A stretch of 35,419 nt of DNA from the NCBI GenBank assembly GCA_027682205.1, contig JAQDAD010000008.1, positions 1 to 35,419 on the forward strand, given 5' to 3'. A program made the translations under genes and the position numbers. Below the pieces are notes generated by a model. The model was not told the DNA's origin. It made no database searches and saw nothing but the letters and a program-made list of their open reading frames with translations. This DNA is from Streptococcaceae bacterium AF54-32pH5A. Its GTDB lineage: Bacteria > Bacillota > Bacilli > Lactobacillales > Streptococcaceae. Numbering within the stretch: the first letter of the stretch is position 1; the number at the start of each line of letters is the position of its first letter. This document shows, in pieces, positions 1 through 7,072 of the stretch.

Positions 1-55
1 GGCGGACTGTAAATCCGCTCCTTCGGGTTCGGGGGTTCGAATCCCTCCCCTTCCA
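1..55 (+). tRNA. tRNA-Tyr (GTA), 3' part only
   Basis: The window opens inside this tRNA. The anticodon arm with GTA, the variable arm and a T-arm with the loop TTCGAAT are visible, then the 3' acceptor strand CCCTTCC and discriminator A at 55. The 5' half lies before the window. CCA is not templated beyond the accidental match at 53-55. Confidence 0.9.
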
Positions 56-60
56 TGGAT

Positions 61-131
61 ACGGGCATAGTTTAAAGGTAGAACTAAGGTCTCCAAAACC
101 TTCAGTGTGGGTTCAATTCCTACTGCCCGTG
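61..131 (+). tRNA. tRNA-Trp (CCA)
   Basis: A complete 71-nt cloverleaf. The acceptor strands ACGGGCA (61-67) and TGCCCGT (124-130) pair fully, with discriminator G at 131. The anticodon loop reads CTCCAAA, so the anticodon is CCA, and the T-loop is TTCAATT. It lies 5 nt after tRNA-Tyr in the same run. Confidence 0.95.
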
Positions 132-144
132 TTAATAAGATGAT

Positions 145-218
145 GGCGGGTGTGGTGAAGTGGTTAACACACCAGATTGTGGCTCTGGCATGCGTGGGTT
201 CGATCCCCATCACTCGCC
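145..218 (+). tRNA. tRNA-His (GTG)
   Basis: A cloverleaf with acceptor strands GCGGGTG and CACTCGC. G145 sits where the extra G-1 of histidine tRNAs is expected, opposite C218. The anticodon loop contains GTG and the T-loop reads TTCGATC. Confidence 0.95.
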
Positions 219-231
219 TATTTTATATTAT

Positions 232-303
232 TGGGGTATAGCCAAGCGGTAAGGCAAGGGACTTTGACTCCCTCATGCGTTGGTTCGAATCCAGCTACCC
301 CAG
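232..303 (+). tRNA. tRNA-Gln (TTG)
   Basis: Acceptor strands TGGGGTA (232-238) and TACCCCA (296-302) pair fully, with discriminator G303. The anticodon loop CTTTGAC gives TTG, which reads CAA and CAG. No CCA is encoded. Confidence 0.95.
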
Positions 304-312
304 TTACTATTT

Positions 313-396
313 GCCGGCGTGGCGGAATTGGCAGACGCGCTGGACTCAAAATCCAGTGTCCGCAAGGACGTGCCGGTTCGACCCCGGCCGCCGGTA
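313..396 (+). tRNA. tRNA-Leu (CAA)
   Basis: A class II tRNA of 84 nt with the long variable arm typical of leucine (around TGTCCGCAAGGACG). Acceptor strands GCCGGCG and CGCCGGT pair with one G-T, and the discriminator is A396. The anticodon loop reads CTCAAAA, so the anticodon is CAA for UUG codons. It is the last tRNA of the run. Confidence 0.95.
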
Positions 397-407
397 TAGT
401 AATAAAG

Positions 408-435
408 ACAAGGTTTTCGAGCCTTGTTTTTTATT
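408..435 (+). terminator. Terminator of the tRNA operon
   Basis: Stem ACAAGG (408-413) pairs with CCTTGT (422-427) around an 8-nt loop, followed by a T-run. It closes the tRNA transcript. The 216 bases between it and the next gene hold only a weak hairpin (about 481-503), a direct repeat and a promoter. Confidence 0.85.
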
Positions 436-596
436 ATGTGATTATTAGTCCGTCTTGCTCTGTAAGGTGCGAGATAACTAAACCACCTTCATATATGGAG
501 GTTATGATTTTCTACTAAATTCTATCTTTTGTTAAGTGTCATAAAGGCTCAACAATTATTTTTGAGTGTCATTCTAATCGTTTTTGAAAGGAATTT

Positions 597-605
597 TGGT
601 ATAAT
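597..605 (+). promoter_or_regulatory. Extended -10 promoter of the ligase gene
   Basis: TGG-TATAAT, with TATAAT at 600-605, is a strong extended -10. No convincing -35 lies 16-18 nt upstream. It leaves a leader of about 40 nt before the ATG at 652. A direct repeat AGTGTCAT (535-542 and 565-572, 30-nt period) lies just upstream. Confidence 0.7.
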
Positions 606-651
606 ATTACTTATTCACATTTTATCTGGATTATGAAAGTGTTGGTGTTTG

Positions 652-1929
652 ATGTCTCGTTCGGTTGACTTGCTTAAGAAGCGCTACTTAGAAAATATAA
701 AAGAGAAAACTGATTTATTTGTTGGGGTTGAGCTGGAGTATCCTGTTGTAAATTTAGAGGGTAAGGCTACAGATAGTGAAGTTGTAAAGGATCTCTTTCG
801 ATATTTACCATCAGTTCTGGATTTTACTATCGAAAAAGTGGATGACTTTGGAAATCCAATTCAGTTGCTAGATCCCGTAAGTCAGGATACTATTTTATTT
901 GAAGTTTCCTATACTACGATTGAGTTTGCATTTGGTAAGGCTGAAACGATTCAAGAGGTCGAAAATCGTTTCAACAATTATATGGATGTAATTCAGAAAA
1001 AATTAGCTGAATCAAATTATGCTATTGTTGGTTGTGGTATTCATCCCAACTGGGATAAAAATGAGAATTCTCCAGTGGTTTATCCACGGTATCGCATGTT
1101 GATGGACTATTTGAAGTTGAGCAGAACTGTTCTAGGGATGGATTTACACGATTACCCGCAATATGGTGCTTTTATCTGTGGGAGCCAGGTTCAGTTGGAT
1201 GTTTCAAAGTCTAACTATCTGCGTGTTATCAATGCTTTTACGCAAATTGAAGCTACCAAAGCTTATTTGTTTGCCAATTCAGAGTTTTCAGGGGAAGATT
1301 GGGATACTAAGATTTCAAGGGATATTTTTTGGGAAGAATCTATGCACGGGATTTATCCTGAGAATGTAGGCGTCAATGCCAGGCTTTTCAAAGATGAGGA
1401 TGATTTTTTTGATTATCTGGATCACTCTGCGATCTTTACTGCGGAACGTGATGGACAGACCTATTATTTTTATCCAATTCGAGCAAAAGATTACTTAGGG
1501 ACTCCGGAAATTCACGCCTTCGCTCTTGATGGGAAAGAGATTCTTCTTTATCCTCAGGAGAAGGACTTCCAAACTCACCGTAGTTACCAGTACCAAGATC
1601 TGACAACTCGGGGGACTATTGAGTTTCGTAGTGTATGTACGCAACCCTTGAATCGTACTTTTGCTGCGACGGCTTTTCATTTGGGTTTGTTGGTTAATTT
1701 AAACAAGTTAGAAGCTTACTTGCAATCTGCACCATTTTTTACCACATTTGGTCGTGACTACAAGTCATTGAGGAGACAATTTTCTAAGAAAATGCTCACA
1801 GATGAGGAAGAAACTGCGATTGTTGAGTTTTCAAAAGGCTTACTCCTTCTAGCTGAGGAAGGTCTGGAGAAGAGAGGTAAGCAAGAAATGACCTATTTAC
1901 AGCCTTTGAAAGAAGAATTGGGTATATAA
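652..1929 (+). CDS. Glutamate-cysteine ligase family protein (GCS2-type)
   Basis: A protein of 425 aa resembling the GCS2/YbdK-type carboxylate-amine ligases, which couple ATP hydrolysis to gamma-glutamyl-cysteine or similar amide bond formation in the cytosol. Supporting motifs are an N-terminal VGVELEYP (about residues 24-31) with the acidic E-x-E pattern expected for Mg-ATP, a central YAIVGCGIHPNW, and a C-terminal TTRGTIEFRSVCTQP resembling the arginine/glutamate signature of this fold. ATG at 652 is chosen over the in-frame TTG at 649; the ribosome site is weak (GAAAG at 635-639). No glutathione synthetase and no GshAB fusion lies nearby, so the real product is unknown: it may make gamma-glutamylcysteine or another gamma-glutamyl amide. 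It appears monocistronic, with its own promoter. The family call is fairly safe; the substrate is inference. Confidence 0.75.
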   Translation: MSRSVDLLKKRYLENIKEKTDLFVGVELEYPVVNLEGKATDSEVVKDLFRYLPSVLDFTIEKVDDFGNPIQLLDPVSQDTILFEVSYTTIEFAFGKAETIQEVENRFNNYMDVIQKKLAESNYAIVGCGIHPNWDKNENSPVVYPRYRMLMDYLKLSRTVLGMDLHDYPQYGAFICGSQVQLDVSKSNYLRVINAFTQIEATKAYLFANSEFSGEDWDTKISRDIFWEESMHGIYPENVGVNARLFKDEDDFFDYLDHSAIFTAERDGQTYYFYPIRAKDYLGTPEIHAFALDGKEILLYPQEKDFQTHRSYQYQDLTTRGTIEFRSVCTQPLNRTFAATAFHLGLLVNLNKLEAYLQSAPFFTTFGRDYKSLRRQFSKKMLTDEEETAIVEFSKGLLLLAEEGLEKRGKQEMTYLQPLKEELGI

Positions 1930-1930
1930 T

Positions 1931-1955
1931 TTCTCTTATAAAGGGAGAATTTTCT
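1931..1955 (+). terminator. Weak terminator after the ligase gene
   Basis: TTCTC (1931-1935) pairs with GAGAA (1945-1949), followed by TTTTCT. The stem is only 5 bp, so termination is probably partial. Confidence 0.4.
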
Positions 1956-1964
1956 GAAAAATCA

Positions 1965-1973
1965 TGATATAAT
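1965..1973 (+). promoter_or_regulatory. Extended -10 promoter of thrC
   Basis: TGA-TATAAT (TATAAT at 1968-1973) lies 30 nt before the thrC ATG, with no clear -35. The short leader carries AAAGGA and has no room for a T-box or riboswitch. Confidence 0.7.
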
Positions 1974-2003
1974 GGAAGAGACTATAGATAAAGGATAGAG
2001 ATT

Positions 2004-3488
2004 ATGACATTAGTTTATCAATCAACGCGTGATGCGAATAATACAGTAACTGCAAGTCAAGCTATTTTGCAAGGTTTGGCGACGGACGGTGGTCTCTTTA
2101 CCCCGGTTACTTATCCAAAGGTCGATTTGGACTTTGACAAAATAAAAGATGCTTCTTACCAAGAAGTGGCTAAGTTAGTTTTGTCTGCTTTTTTGGATGA
2201 CTTTACAGCAGAGGAGTTGGATTACTGTATCAACAATGCCTACGATAGCAAATTTGATACTCCAGCTATTGCACCATTGGTGAAACTAGATGGGCAATAC
2301 AACTTGGAACTCTTCCATGGTTCAACGATTGCCTTTAAGGATATGGCCTTGTCCATCTTACCCTACTTTATGACAACTGCTGCTAAGAAACATGGTCTAG
2401 AGAACAAGATTGTCATTTTGACAGCGACATCTGGTGATACAGGGAAAGCGGCTATGGCGGGGTTTGCAGATGTGCCTGGTACTGAAATTATCGTTTTTTA
2501 TCCCAAAGACGGTGTCAGCAAGGTTCAAGAGCTACAAATGACAACTCAGACTGGCAACAATACTCATGTTATTGCTATTGATGGTAACTTTGACGATGCG
2601 CAAACTAACGTCAAACATATGTTTAACGATGTAGCTCTTCGTGAAAAGTTGGCTGCCAATAAACTGCAATTTTCATCAGCTAACTCTATGAACATCGGTC
2701 GTTTGGTACCACAGATTGTCTACTATGTTTATGCTTATGCTCAGTTGGTCAAGTCTGGTGAGATTGTGGCTGGTGAAAAGGTCAATTTCACAGTACCAAC
2801 TGGAAACTTCGGCAATATCTTGGCTGCCTTTTATGCTAAGCAAATTGGTCTACCAGTTGGCAAATTGATCTGTGCTTCAAATGACAATAATGTTTTAACT
2901 GACTTCTTTAAAACACGTGTTTACGATAAGAAGCGTGAGTTTAAAGTAACAACTAGTCCATCTATGGATATCCTAGTATCTTCAAACTTGGAGCGCTTGA
3001 TTTTCCATCTATTGGGAAATAATGCTGAAAAGACAGCTGAACTTATGAATGCCTTGAACACGCAAGGACAATATGAGTTGACTAATTTTGATGCAGAGAT
3101 TCTGGACCTCTTTGCAGCTGAATATGCGACTGAGGAAGAAACTTCGGCAGAAATCAAGCGTGTTTATGAGTCAAACTCGTATATCGAGGATCCACATACG
3201 GCGGTTGCCTCAGCAGTTTATAAAAAATACCAAGAGGCTACTGGCGATGTAACAAAGACCGTGATTGCTTCAACAGCTAGTCCATACAAGTTCCCAGTGG
3301 TTGCAGTAGAAGCTGTAACAGGGAAAGTTGGCTTGACTGACTTTGAAGCCTTGACTCAATTACATGACATTTCAGGAGTGGCAGTGCCGCCAGCAGTTGA
3401 TGGGCTTGAGACAGCTCCTGTTCGTCACAAGACAACAGTGGCAGCTGCTGACATGCAAGCAGCGGTTGAGGCTTATCTAGGGCTTTAA
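2004..3488 (+). CDS. thrC: Threonine synthase
   Basis: A PLP enzyme of 494 aa that converts O-phosphohomoserine to L-threonine, the last step of threonine synthesis. The N-terminal part matches the long-form threonine synthase (YQSTRD, then GLATDGGLFTP at about 24-34). The PLP lysine is K112 in HGSTIAFKDMAL, and the phosphate-binding loop is TATSGDTGKAA at about 140-150. The length is typical of the long-form family. The start ATG is preceded by AAAGGATAG. It has its own promoter, and a hairpin follows the stop codon. No hom or thrB lies alongside, as is common in streptococci where these are elsewhere. Confidence 0.95.
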   Translation: MTLVYQSTRDANNTVTASQAILQGLATDGGLFTPVTYPKVDLDFDKIKDASYQEVAKLVLSAFLDDFTAEELDYCINNAYDSKFDTPAIAPLVKLDGQYNLELFHGSTIAFKDMALSILPYFMTTAAKKHGLENKIVILTATSGDTGKAAMAGFADVPGTEIIVFYPKDGVSKVQELQMTTQTGNNTHVIAIDGNFDDAQTNVKHMFNDVALREKLAANKLQFSSANSMNIGRLVPQIVYYVYAYAQLVKSGEIVAGEKVNFTVPTGNFGNILAAFYAKQIGLPVGKLICASNDNNVLTDFFKTRVYDKKREFKVTTSPSMDILVSSNLERLIFHLLGNNAEKTAELMNALNTQGQYELTNFDAEILDLFAAEYATEEETSAEIKRVYESNSYIEDPHTAVASAVYKKYQEATGDVTKTVIASTASPYKFPVVAVEAVTGKVGLTDFEALTQLHDISGVAVPPAVDGLETAPVRHKTTVAAADMQAAVEAYLGL

Positions 3489-3500
3489 GACAGAGGAAGT

Positions 3501-3533
3501 AAACTCGGTTGGGAAACCAACTGAGTTTCTTTT
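3501..3533 (+). terminator. Hairpin between thrC and the MATE gene
   Basis: AAACTCGGTTGG (3501-3512) pairs with CCAACTGAGTTT (3517-3528) around GAAA, followed by CTTTTC. The stem is strong but the T-tract short. The next gene has no clear promoter of its own, so partial read-through is likely. Confidence 0.7.
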
Positions 3534-3548
3534 CATCAGGAGGACAGA

Positions 3549-4829
3549 TTGTTTAGGAAAAATAAAGACATTCTCAACATTGCCTTGCCCGCTATGGGCG
3601 AAAACTTTTTGCAGATGCTCATGGGGATGGTGGACAGTTATTTGGTCGCCCACTTGGGCTTGATCGCTATTTCGGGTGTTTCAGTAGCTAGCAATATTAT
3701 CACGATTTATCAGGCGATTTTCATCGCTCTGGGAGCTGCTATTTCTAGTGTTATTTCAAAAAGCATGGGGCAGAAAGATCAGTCGAAGCTAGCTTATCAT
3801 GTGACTGAGGCGTTGAAGATTACCTTGCTACTGAGTTTGCTTTTAGGGGCCTTGTCTATCTTTGCTGGGCAAGAGATGATAGGACTTTTGGGGACTGAGC
3901 AGGCTGTGGCTGAAAGTGGTGGACTCTACCTTTCTTTAGTGGGTGGTTCGATTGTTCTTTTGGGCTTGATGACCAGTTTGGGAGCCTTGATTCGTGCAAC
4001 GCATAATCCGCGTCTACCCCTCTATGTTAGTTTTTTATCCAATGCCTTGAATATTCTCTTTTCGAGTCTAGCTATTTTTGTTCTTGATATGGGGATAGCT
4101 GGTGTTGCATGGGGGACTATTCTGTCTCGCTTGGTTGGTCTTGTAATTTTATGGTCGCAATTAAAACTGCCTTATGAGAAGCCATCTTTTGGTCTAGATA
4201 AGGACTTGTTGACTTTGGCTATACCTGCAGCGGGAGAACGTCTCATGATGAGAGCTGGAGATGTTGTCATCATTGCCTTAGTCGTTTCTTTTGGGACGGA
4301 GGCAGTAGCTGGAAATGCAGTCGGAGAAGTCTTGACCCAGTTTAACTACATGCCTGCCTTTGGCGTCGCTACGGCAACGGTCATGCAGGTGGCTCGAGCA
4401 GTTGGAGAGAATGACTGGGGAAGAGTAGACGAGGTAAGCAAACAAACCTTTTGGATCTCTTTCGTTCTTATGTTGCCCTTAACTTTCAGTATCTATGCCT
4501 TAGGGATACCACTAACTCATCTCTATACGACGGATCCTGTTGCGGTCGAAGCCAGCGTTTTGGTGGCACTTTTCTCACTACTAGGGACTCCTATGGCGAT
4601 AGGGACAGTGATTTATACGGCAGTTTGGCAGGGTTTGGGGAATGCTCGTCTCCCCTTTTATGCGACAAGTATCGGGATGTGGTGTATCCGCATTGGAACA
4701 GCCTACCTGATGGGGATTGTGCTTGGTTGGGGCTTACCTGGTATTTGGGCGGGAACCCTTTTGGATAATGGTTTTCGATGGTTATTTCTACGCTACCGTT
4801 ACCAGCGTTATATGAGTTTGAAAGGATAG
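3549..4829 (+). CDS. MATE family multidrug/cation exporter
   Basis: A membrane protein of 426 aa with about 12 hydrophobic segments in two related halves, as in MATE exporters, which use a Na+ or H+ gradient to expel cationic drugs. The N-terminal stretch NIALPAMGENFLQMLMGMVDSYLVAHLG is the typical first MATE segment, and the second half restarts at LAIPAAGERLMM (about residue 225). The start is TTG at 3549: a perfect AGGAGG at 3538-3543 sits 5 nt before it and no upstream ATG fits. The MFRKNKDILN beginning also suits the family. The HAD gene follows after 3 nt. Substrate is not predictable from sequence. Confidence 0.88.
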   Translation: MFRKNKDILNIALPAMGENFLQMLMGMVDSYLVAHLGLIAISGVSVASNIITIYQAIFIALGAAISSVISKSMGQKDQSKLAYHVTEALKITLLLSLLLGALSIFAGQEMIGLLGTEQAVAESGGLYLSLVGGSIVLLGLMTSLGALIRATHNPRLPLYVSFLSNALNILFSSLAIFVLDMGIAGVAWGTILSRLVGLVILWSQLKLPYEKPSFGLDKDLLTLAIPAAGERLMMRAGDVVIIALVVSFGTEAVAGNAVGEVLTQFNYMPAFGVATATVMQVARAVGENDWGRVDEVSKQTFWISFVLMLPLTFSIYALGIPLTHLYTTDPVAVEASVLVALFSLLGTPMAIGTVIYTAVWQGLGNARLPFYATSIGMWCIRIGTAYLMGIVLGWGLPGIWAGTLLDNGFRWLFLRYRYQRYMSLKG

Positions 4830-4832
4830 GAA

Positions 4833-5450
4833 ATGCAAAAAACAGCTTTTATTTGGGATTTAGACGGAACCTTATTGGACTCTTACGAAGCGATTTTGTC
4901 AGGGATTGAGGAAACCTTTGGTCAGTTTTCTATTCCTTATGATAAGGAGAGCGTGAGAGAGTTTATCCTCACGTATTCGGTGCAGGATTTGCTGGAGCAG
5001 GTGGCAGAAGAGCGAAATTTGGATGCAAAAGTGCTAAATCAGGTGCGTGCCCAGAGTCTAGCTGAGAAGAATGCTCAGGTTGTTTTGATGCCAGGTGCGC
5101 GTGAAGTGTTGGCTTGGGCAAATGAAACAGGGATTCAGCAGTTTGTCTATACTCATAAGGGGGACAATGCTCTTACTATTTTAAGAGACTTGGGGTTGGA
5201 GTTCTATTTCACAGAGATTCTAACCAGTCAGAGTGGTTTTGCGCGCAAGCCCAGTCCAGAAGCGGCTAACTATCTGCTAGACAAGTATCAGCTGAATCCT
5301 GAGAAGACTTATTATATAGGGGACCGGACTTTGGATGTGGAATTCGCCCAGAATAGTGGTATTCAAAGCATTAACTTTTTAGAATCTTCTTTTGAAGGCA
5401 ATCACAGGATTCAAGCACTGGCAGATATTCCTCGTATTTTTGAGGATTAG
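4833..5450 (+). CDS. HAD-superfamily phosphatase (PGP/Gph-like)
   Basis: A soluble hydrolase of 205 aa in HAD subfamily IA. Motif I is DLDGT with nucleophile D9 and D11, motif II lies near YTHKGDN (about 109), the conserved lysine is in RKPSPE, and motif IV is YIGDRTLDVEFA near residue 163. A helical cap occupies residues 15-80. Family members dephosphorylate small molecules such as phosphoglycolate or sugar phosphates; the substrate here is unknown. The ribosome site AAAGGA lies inside the end of the MATE gene and only 3 nt separate the two, so they are probably co-transcribed. Confidence 0.88.
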   Translation: MQKTAFIWDLDGTLLDSYEAILSGIEETFGQFSIPYDKESVREFILTYSVQDLLEQVAEERNLDAKVLNQVRAQSLAEKNAQVVLMPGAREVLAWANETGIQQFVYTHKGDNALTILRDLGLEFYFTEILTSQSGFARKPSPEAANYLLDKYQLNPEKTYYIGDRTLDVEFAQNSGIQSINFLESSFEGNHRIQALADIPRIFED

Positions 5451-5463
5451 GGCGAGAAGATTG

Positions 5464-5530
5464 TGTCAATTTTATGACAGAAACCTAACAAACTATTTCA
5501 ACTGATCTAGTTTGTTACAAGGAATAGACA
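5464..5530. promoter_or_regulatory. Palindromes and possible WalR (VicR) box before the LysM gene
   Basis: Three overlapping signals precede the LysM gene: an inverted repeat TGTCA-N6-TGACA at 5464-5479; a 10-bp inverted repeat TAACAAACTA (5486-5495) with TAGTTTGTTA (5508-5517); and, on the minus strand at 5530-5514, TGTCTA-N5-TGTAAC, which resembles the WalR direct repeat TGTnAn-N5-TGTnAn. Pneumococcal homologues of the downstream gene belong to the WalRK regulon, so a WalR site is plausible. The match is imperfect. Confidence 0.4.
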
Positions 5531-5542
5531 GTTCTATTAAAT

Positions 5543-5566
5543 AGGCCCGAGAGGGCTTTTTTTCTG
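5543..5566 (+). terminator. Terminator after MATE-HAD
   Basis: AGGCCC and GGGCTT pair around GAGA (core GCCC 5545-5548 with GGGC 5553-5556), followed by a run of T. It sits just before the LysM-gene -10 and is the only strong terminator after the HAD gene. Confidence 0.65.
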
Positions 5567-5575
5567 CTTTTTTTG

Positions 5576-5584
5576 TGTTATGAT
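5576..5584 (+). promoter_or_regulatory. Extended -10 promoter of the LysM gene
   Basis: TGT-TATGAT (TATGAT at 5579-5584) lies 33 nt before the start codon, and the leader contains GAAAGGA. No good -35 is present, which suits activation by a regulator bound upstream. Confidence 0.55.
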
Positions 5585-5617
5585 AGACGGGTACTCATTT
5601 GAAAGGAATATGAACGA

Positions 5618-6826
5618 ATGAAGAAAAGAATTATTTTTGCCTCAACAGTAGCCTTGTCATTTGCCCCTGTATTGGCAACCCAAGCGGAAGAAATCACATG
5701 GACAGCACGTACCGTTGAGCAAATCCAAAATGACGTGACGAAAAACGAGAACAAAAACAGCTATACGATTCAGTATGGTGATACTCTGAGCACCATTGCA
5801 GAAGCTTTGGGAGTAGATGTGACGGTTCTTGCCAATTTGAACAAAATCACTAATATGGACTTGATTTTCCCAGATACTGTCCTCACTACAACTGTCAATG
5901 AGGAAGAAGAAGTAATGGAAGTTGAAATCCAAACTCCTCAAACAGATGCTAGTGAAGAAGTGACGACTGCGACAGCTGATTTGACGACCAACCAAGTAAC
6001 AGTTGATGAAGAGACTGTTCAAGTAGAAGACCTTTCTCAACCAATTGAGGAGGTGCCAAGTGCAACAGATACTGAAAAACCTACAGAAGTAGCGCCAAGT
6101 TCAGAAGTTTCTGAGACAGTTACCACTACTGAAGAGACACCATCTACAGAAGCACCTGTGGCAGAAGAAACAGCAGAAACAACTCCAGCGGCAGCACAGG
6201 TAGCAGAAACAACTGAAACTACTAGTCCAGTTGAAGAAGCTCCTCAAGCAGCGACTCCAGCTACCGAAGCAACGAAAGCGACGACTTCGGCGGAAACATC
6301 AGTAGCAGCTGCACCAGTAACAGAAACGCCTGCTGATACAAGAGGAACAAGTGCAACAGAATCAACAAGAAATTCTGACACTGCAACTTCGACTTATCAA
6401 GCAGAGCAAATCCAAACTCCTTCAAGAACGTATGCGGCTACAGCAGCTCCTGACTATGCAGGACTTGCTGTAGCCAAGTCTGAGAATGCTGGTCTTCAAC
6501 CACAGACGGCAGCCTTTAAAGAAGAAATCGCTAACTTGTTTGGCATCACATCCTTTAGTGGCTACCGTCCTGGTGACAGTGGTGTCCATGGTAAAGGTTT
6601 GGCCATCGACTTTATGGTTCCAGTGAGTTCAGCACTCGGAGACCAAATCGCGGAATACGCGATTCAAAACATGGCTAGCCGTGGTATCAACTACATCATC
6701 TGGAAACAACGTTTCTACGCTCCATACGATAGCAAATATGGGCCTGCCTATACATGGAATCCAATGCCAGACCGTGGTAGTGTGACCGAAAACCACTATG
6801 ACCACGTTCATGTATCAATGAACTAA
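5618..6826 (+). CDS. Secreted LysM protein with C-terminal M15-like peptidase domain
   Basis: A protein of 402 aa resembling the pneumococcal WalRK-regulon protein spr1875/SP_2063. Residues 1-23 form a signal peptide ending near ATQA. A LysM peptidoglycan-binding domain covers about 47-92 (NSYTIQYGDTLSTIAEALGV). Residues about 100-265 are a low-complexity linker rich in Thr, Glu, Ala, Pro and Val, made of short TETP/AETT-like units, probably extended and wall-spanning. The C-terminal 120 residues form a compact domain with GVHGKGLAIDF and a terminal HYDHVHVS (H396, H398), a His/Asp arrangement like Zn-dependent D-Ala-D-Ala carboxypeptidases (M15/VanY-like). It should bind and perhaps trim wall peptides; no activity is established from sequence. 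RBS GAAAGGAATA. Confidence 0.85.
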   Translation: MKKRIIFASTVALSFAPVLATQAEEITWTARTVEQIQNDVTKNENKNSYTIQYGDTLSTIAEALGVDVTVLANLNKITNMDLIFPDTVLTTTVNEEEEVMEVEIQTPQTDASEEVTTATADLTTNQVTVDEETVQVEDLSQPIEEVPSATDTEKPTEVAPSSEVSETVTTTEETPSTEAPVAEETAETTPAAAQVAETTETTSPVEEAPQAATPATEATKATTSAETSVAAAPVTETPADTRGTSATESTRNSDTATSTYQAEQIQTPSRTYAATAAPDYAGLAVAKSENAGLQPQTAAFKEEIANLFGITSFSGYRPGDSGVHGKGLAIDFMVPVSSALGDQIAEYAIQNMASRGINYIIWKQRFYAPYDSKYGPAYTWNPMPDRGSVTENHYDHVHVSMN

Positions 6827-6837
6827 TCATTAAAATG

Positions 6838-6873
6838 GAAGTTGGGAACTGATTTAGTTCCCACTTCTTTTTT
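6838..6873 (+). terminator. Terminator after the LysM gene
   Basis: TGGGAACT (6843-6850) pairs with AGTTCCCA (6856-6863), extended by GAAG/CTTC with one bulge, then a run of T. Strong intrinsic terminator. Confidence 0.9.
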
Positions 6874-6949
6874 GTGTGTGATCGTTTCAGAATAAAAAGA
6901 ACAAATATGAGGAAACGACTAATATTTCAAGAGAATTGAAGCATATTAC

Positions 6950-6978
6950 TTGATCTATTTTTTGGATTGCACTATACT
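6950..6978 (+). promoter_or_regulatory. Promoter of the MarR-DUF1304 operon
   Basis: TTGATC (6950-6955), a 17-nt spacer and TATACT (6973-6978) make a sigma-A promoter. Start of transcription would fall near 6985, inside the operator-like repeats. Confidence 0.65.
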
Positions 6979-7004
6979 TGATAAGTCAATTATTGATAAA
7001 TCAT
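6978..7004. promoter_or_regulatory. Tandem palindromes, likely MarR operator
   Basis: TTGATAAGTCAA (6978-6989) and TTGATAAATCAT (6993-7004) are two near-identical 12-mers, each with TTGA/TCAA-type arms, repeated with a 15-nt period. They cover the predicted transcription start, where a self-repressing MarR dimer would bind. Assignment to the adjacent MarR protein is inference. Confidence 0.5.
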
Positions 7005-7021
7005 ATATATTGGAGGGAATG

Positions 7022-7072
7022 ATGGTAGCAATCCAAGATTTACTGTATCAGCTACGGTTGGCAGATTAGTCT
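7022..7072 (+). pseudogene. Detached N-terminal segment of the MarR gene (in-frame TAG)
   Basis: The good ribosome site GGAGGG (7012-7017) points to ATG at 7022 (or the overlapping ATG at 7019, in another frame), not to 7073. The 7022 frame reads MVAIQDLLYQLRLAD, then TAG at 7067-7069, then S and M at 7073, continuing in frame into the regulator. Without the TAG the protein would be 141 aa, the usual MarR length. CAG or GAG to TAG would be a single-base change. Either the gene is inactivated, the rest is made by reinitiation at 7073, or the base is a sequencing error. Confidence 0.7.

Noticed and set aside
481..503. BOX- or RUP-type repeat in the 440-648 gap
   Set aside because: The hairpin is short and mismatched, does not match the BOX or RUP sequences I know, and is not seen elsewhere in the window.
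177..518. Open frame of 113 codons across the tRNA run
   Set aside because: It runs through tRNA-His, tRNA-Gln, tRNA-Leu and a terminator, all certain RNA features, and has no ribosome site.
1974..2003. T-box or threonine attenuator before thrC
   Set aside because: Only about 25 nt of leader is available between the -10 and the ATG.
5930..6420. Tandem repeat or phase-variable tract in the LysM gene
   Set aside because: The Thr/Glu/Ala-rich linker is low-complexity at protein level, but the DNA has no exact repeat unit or homopolymer long enough for slippage.
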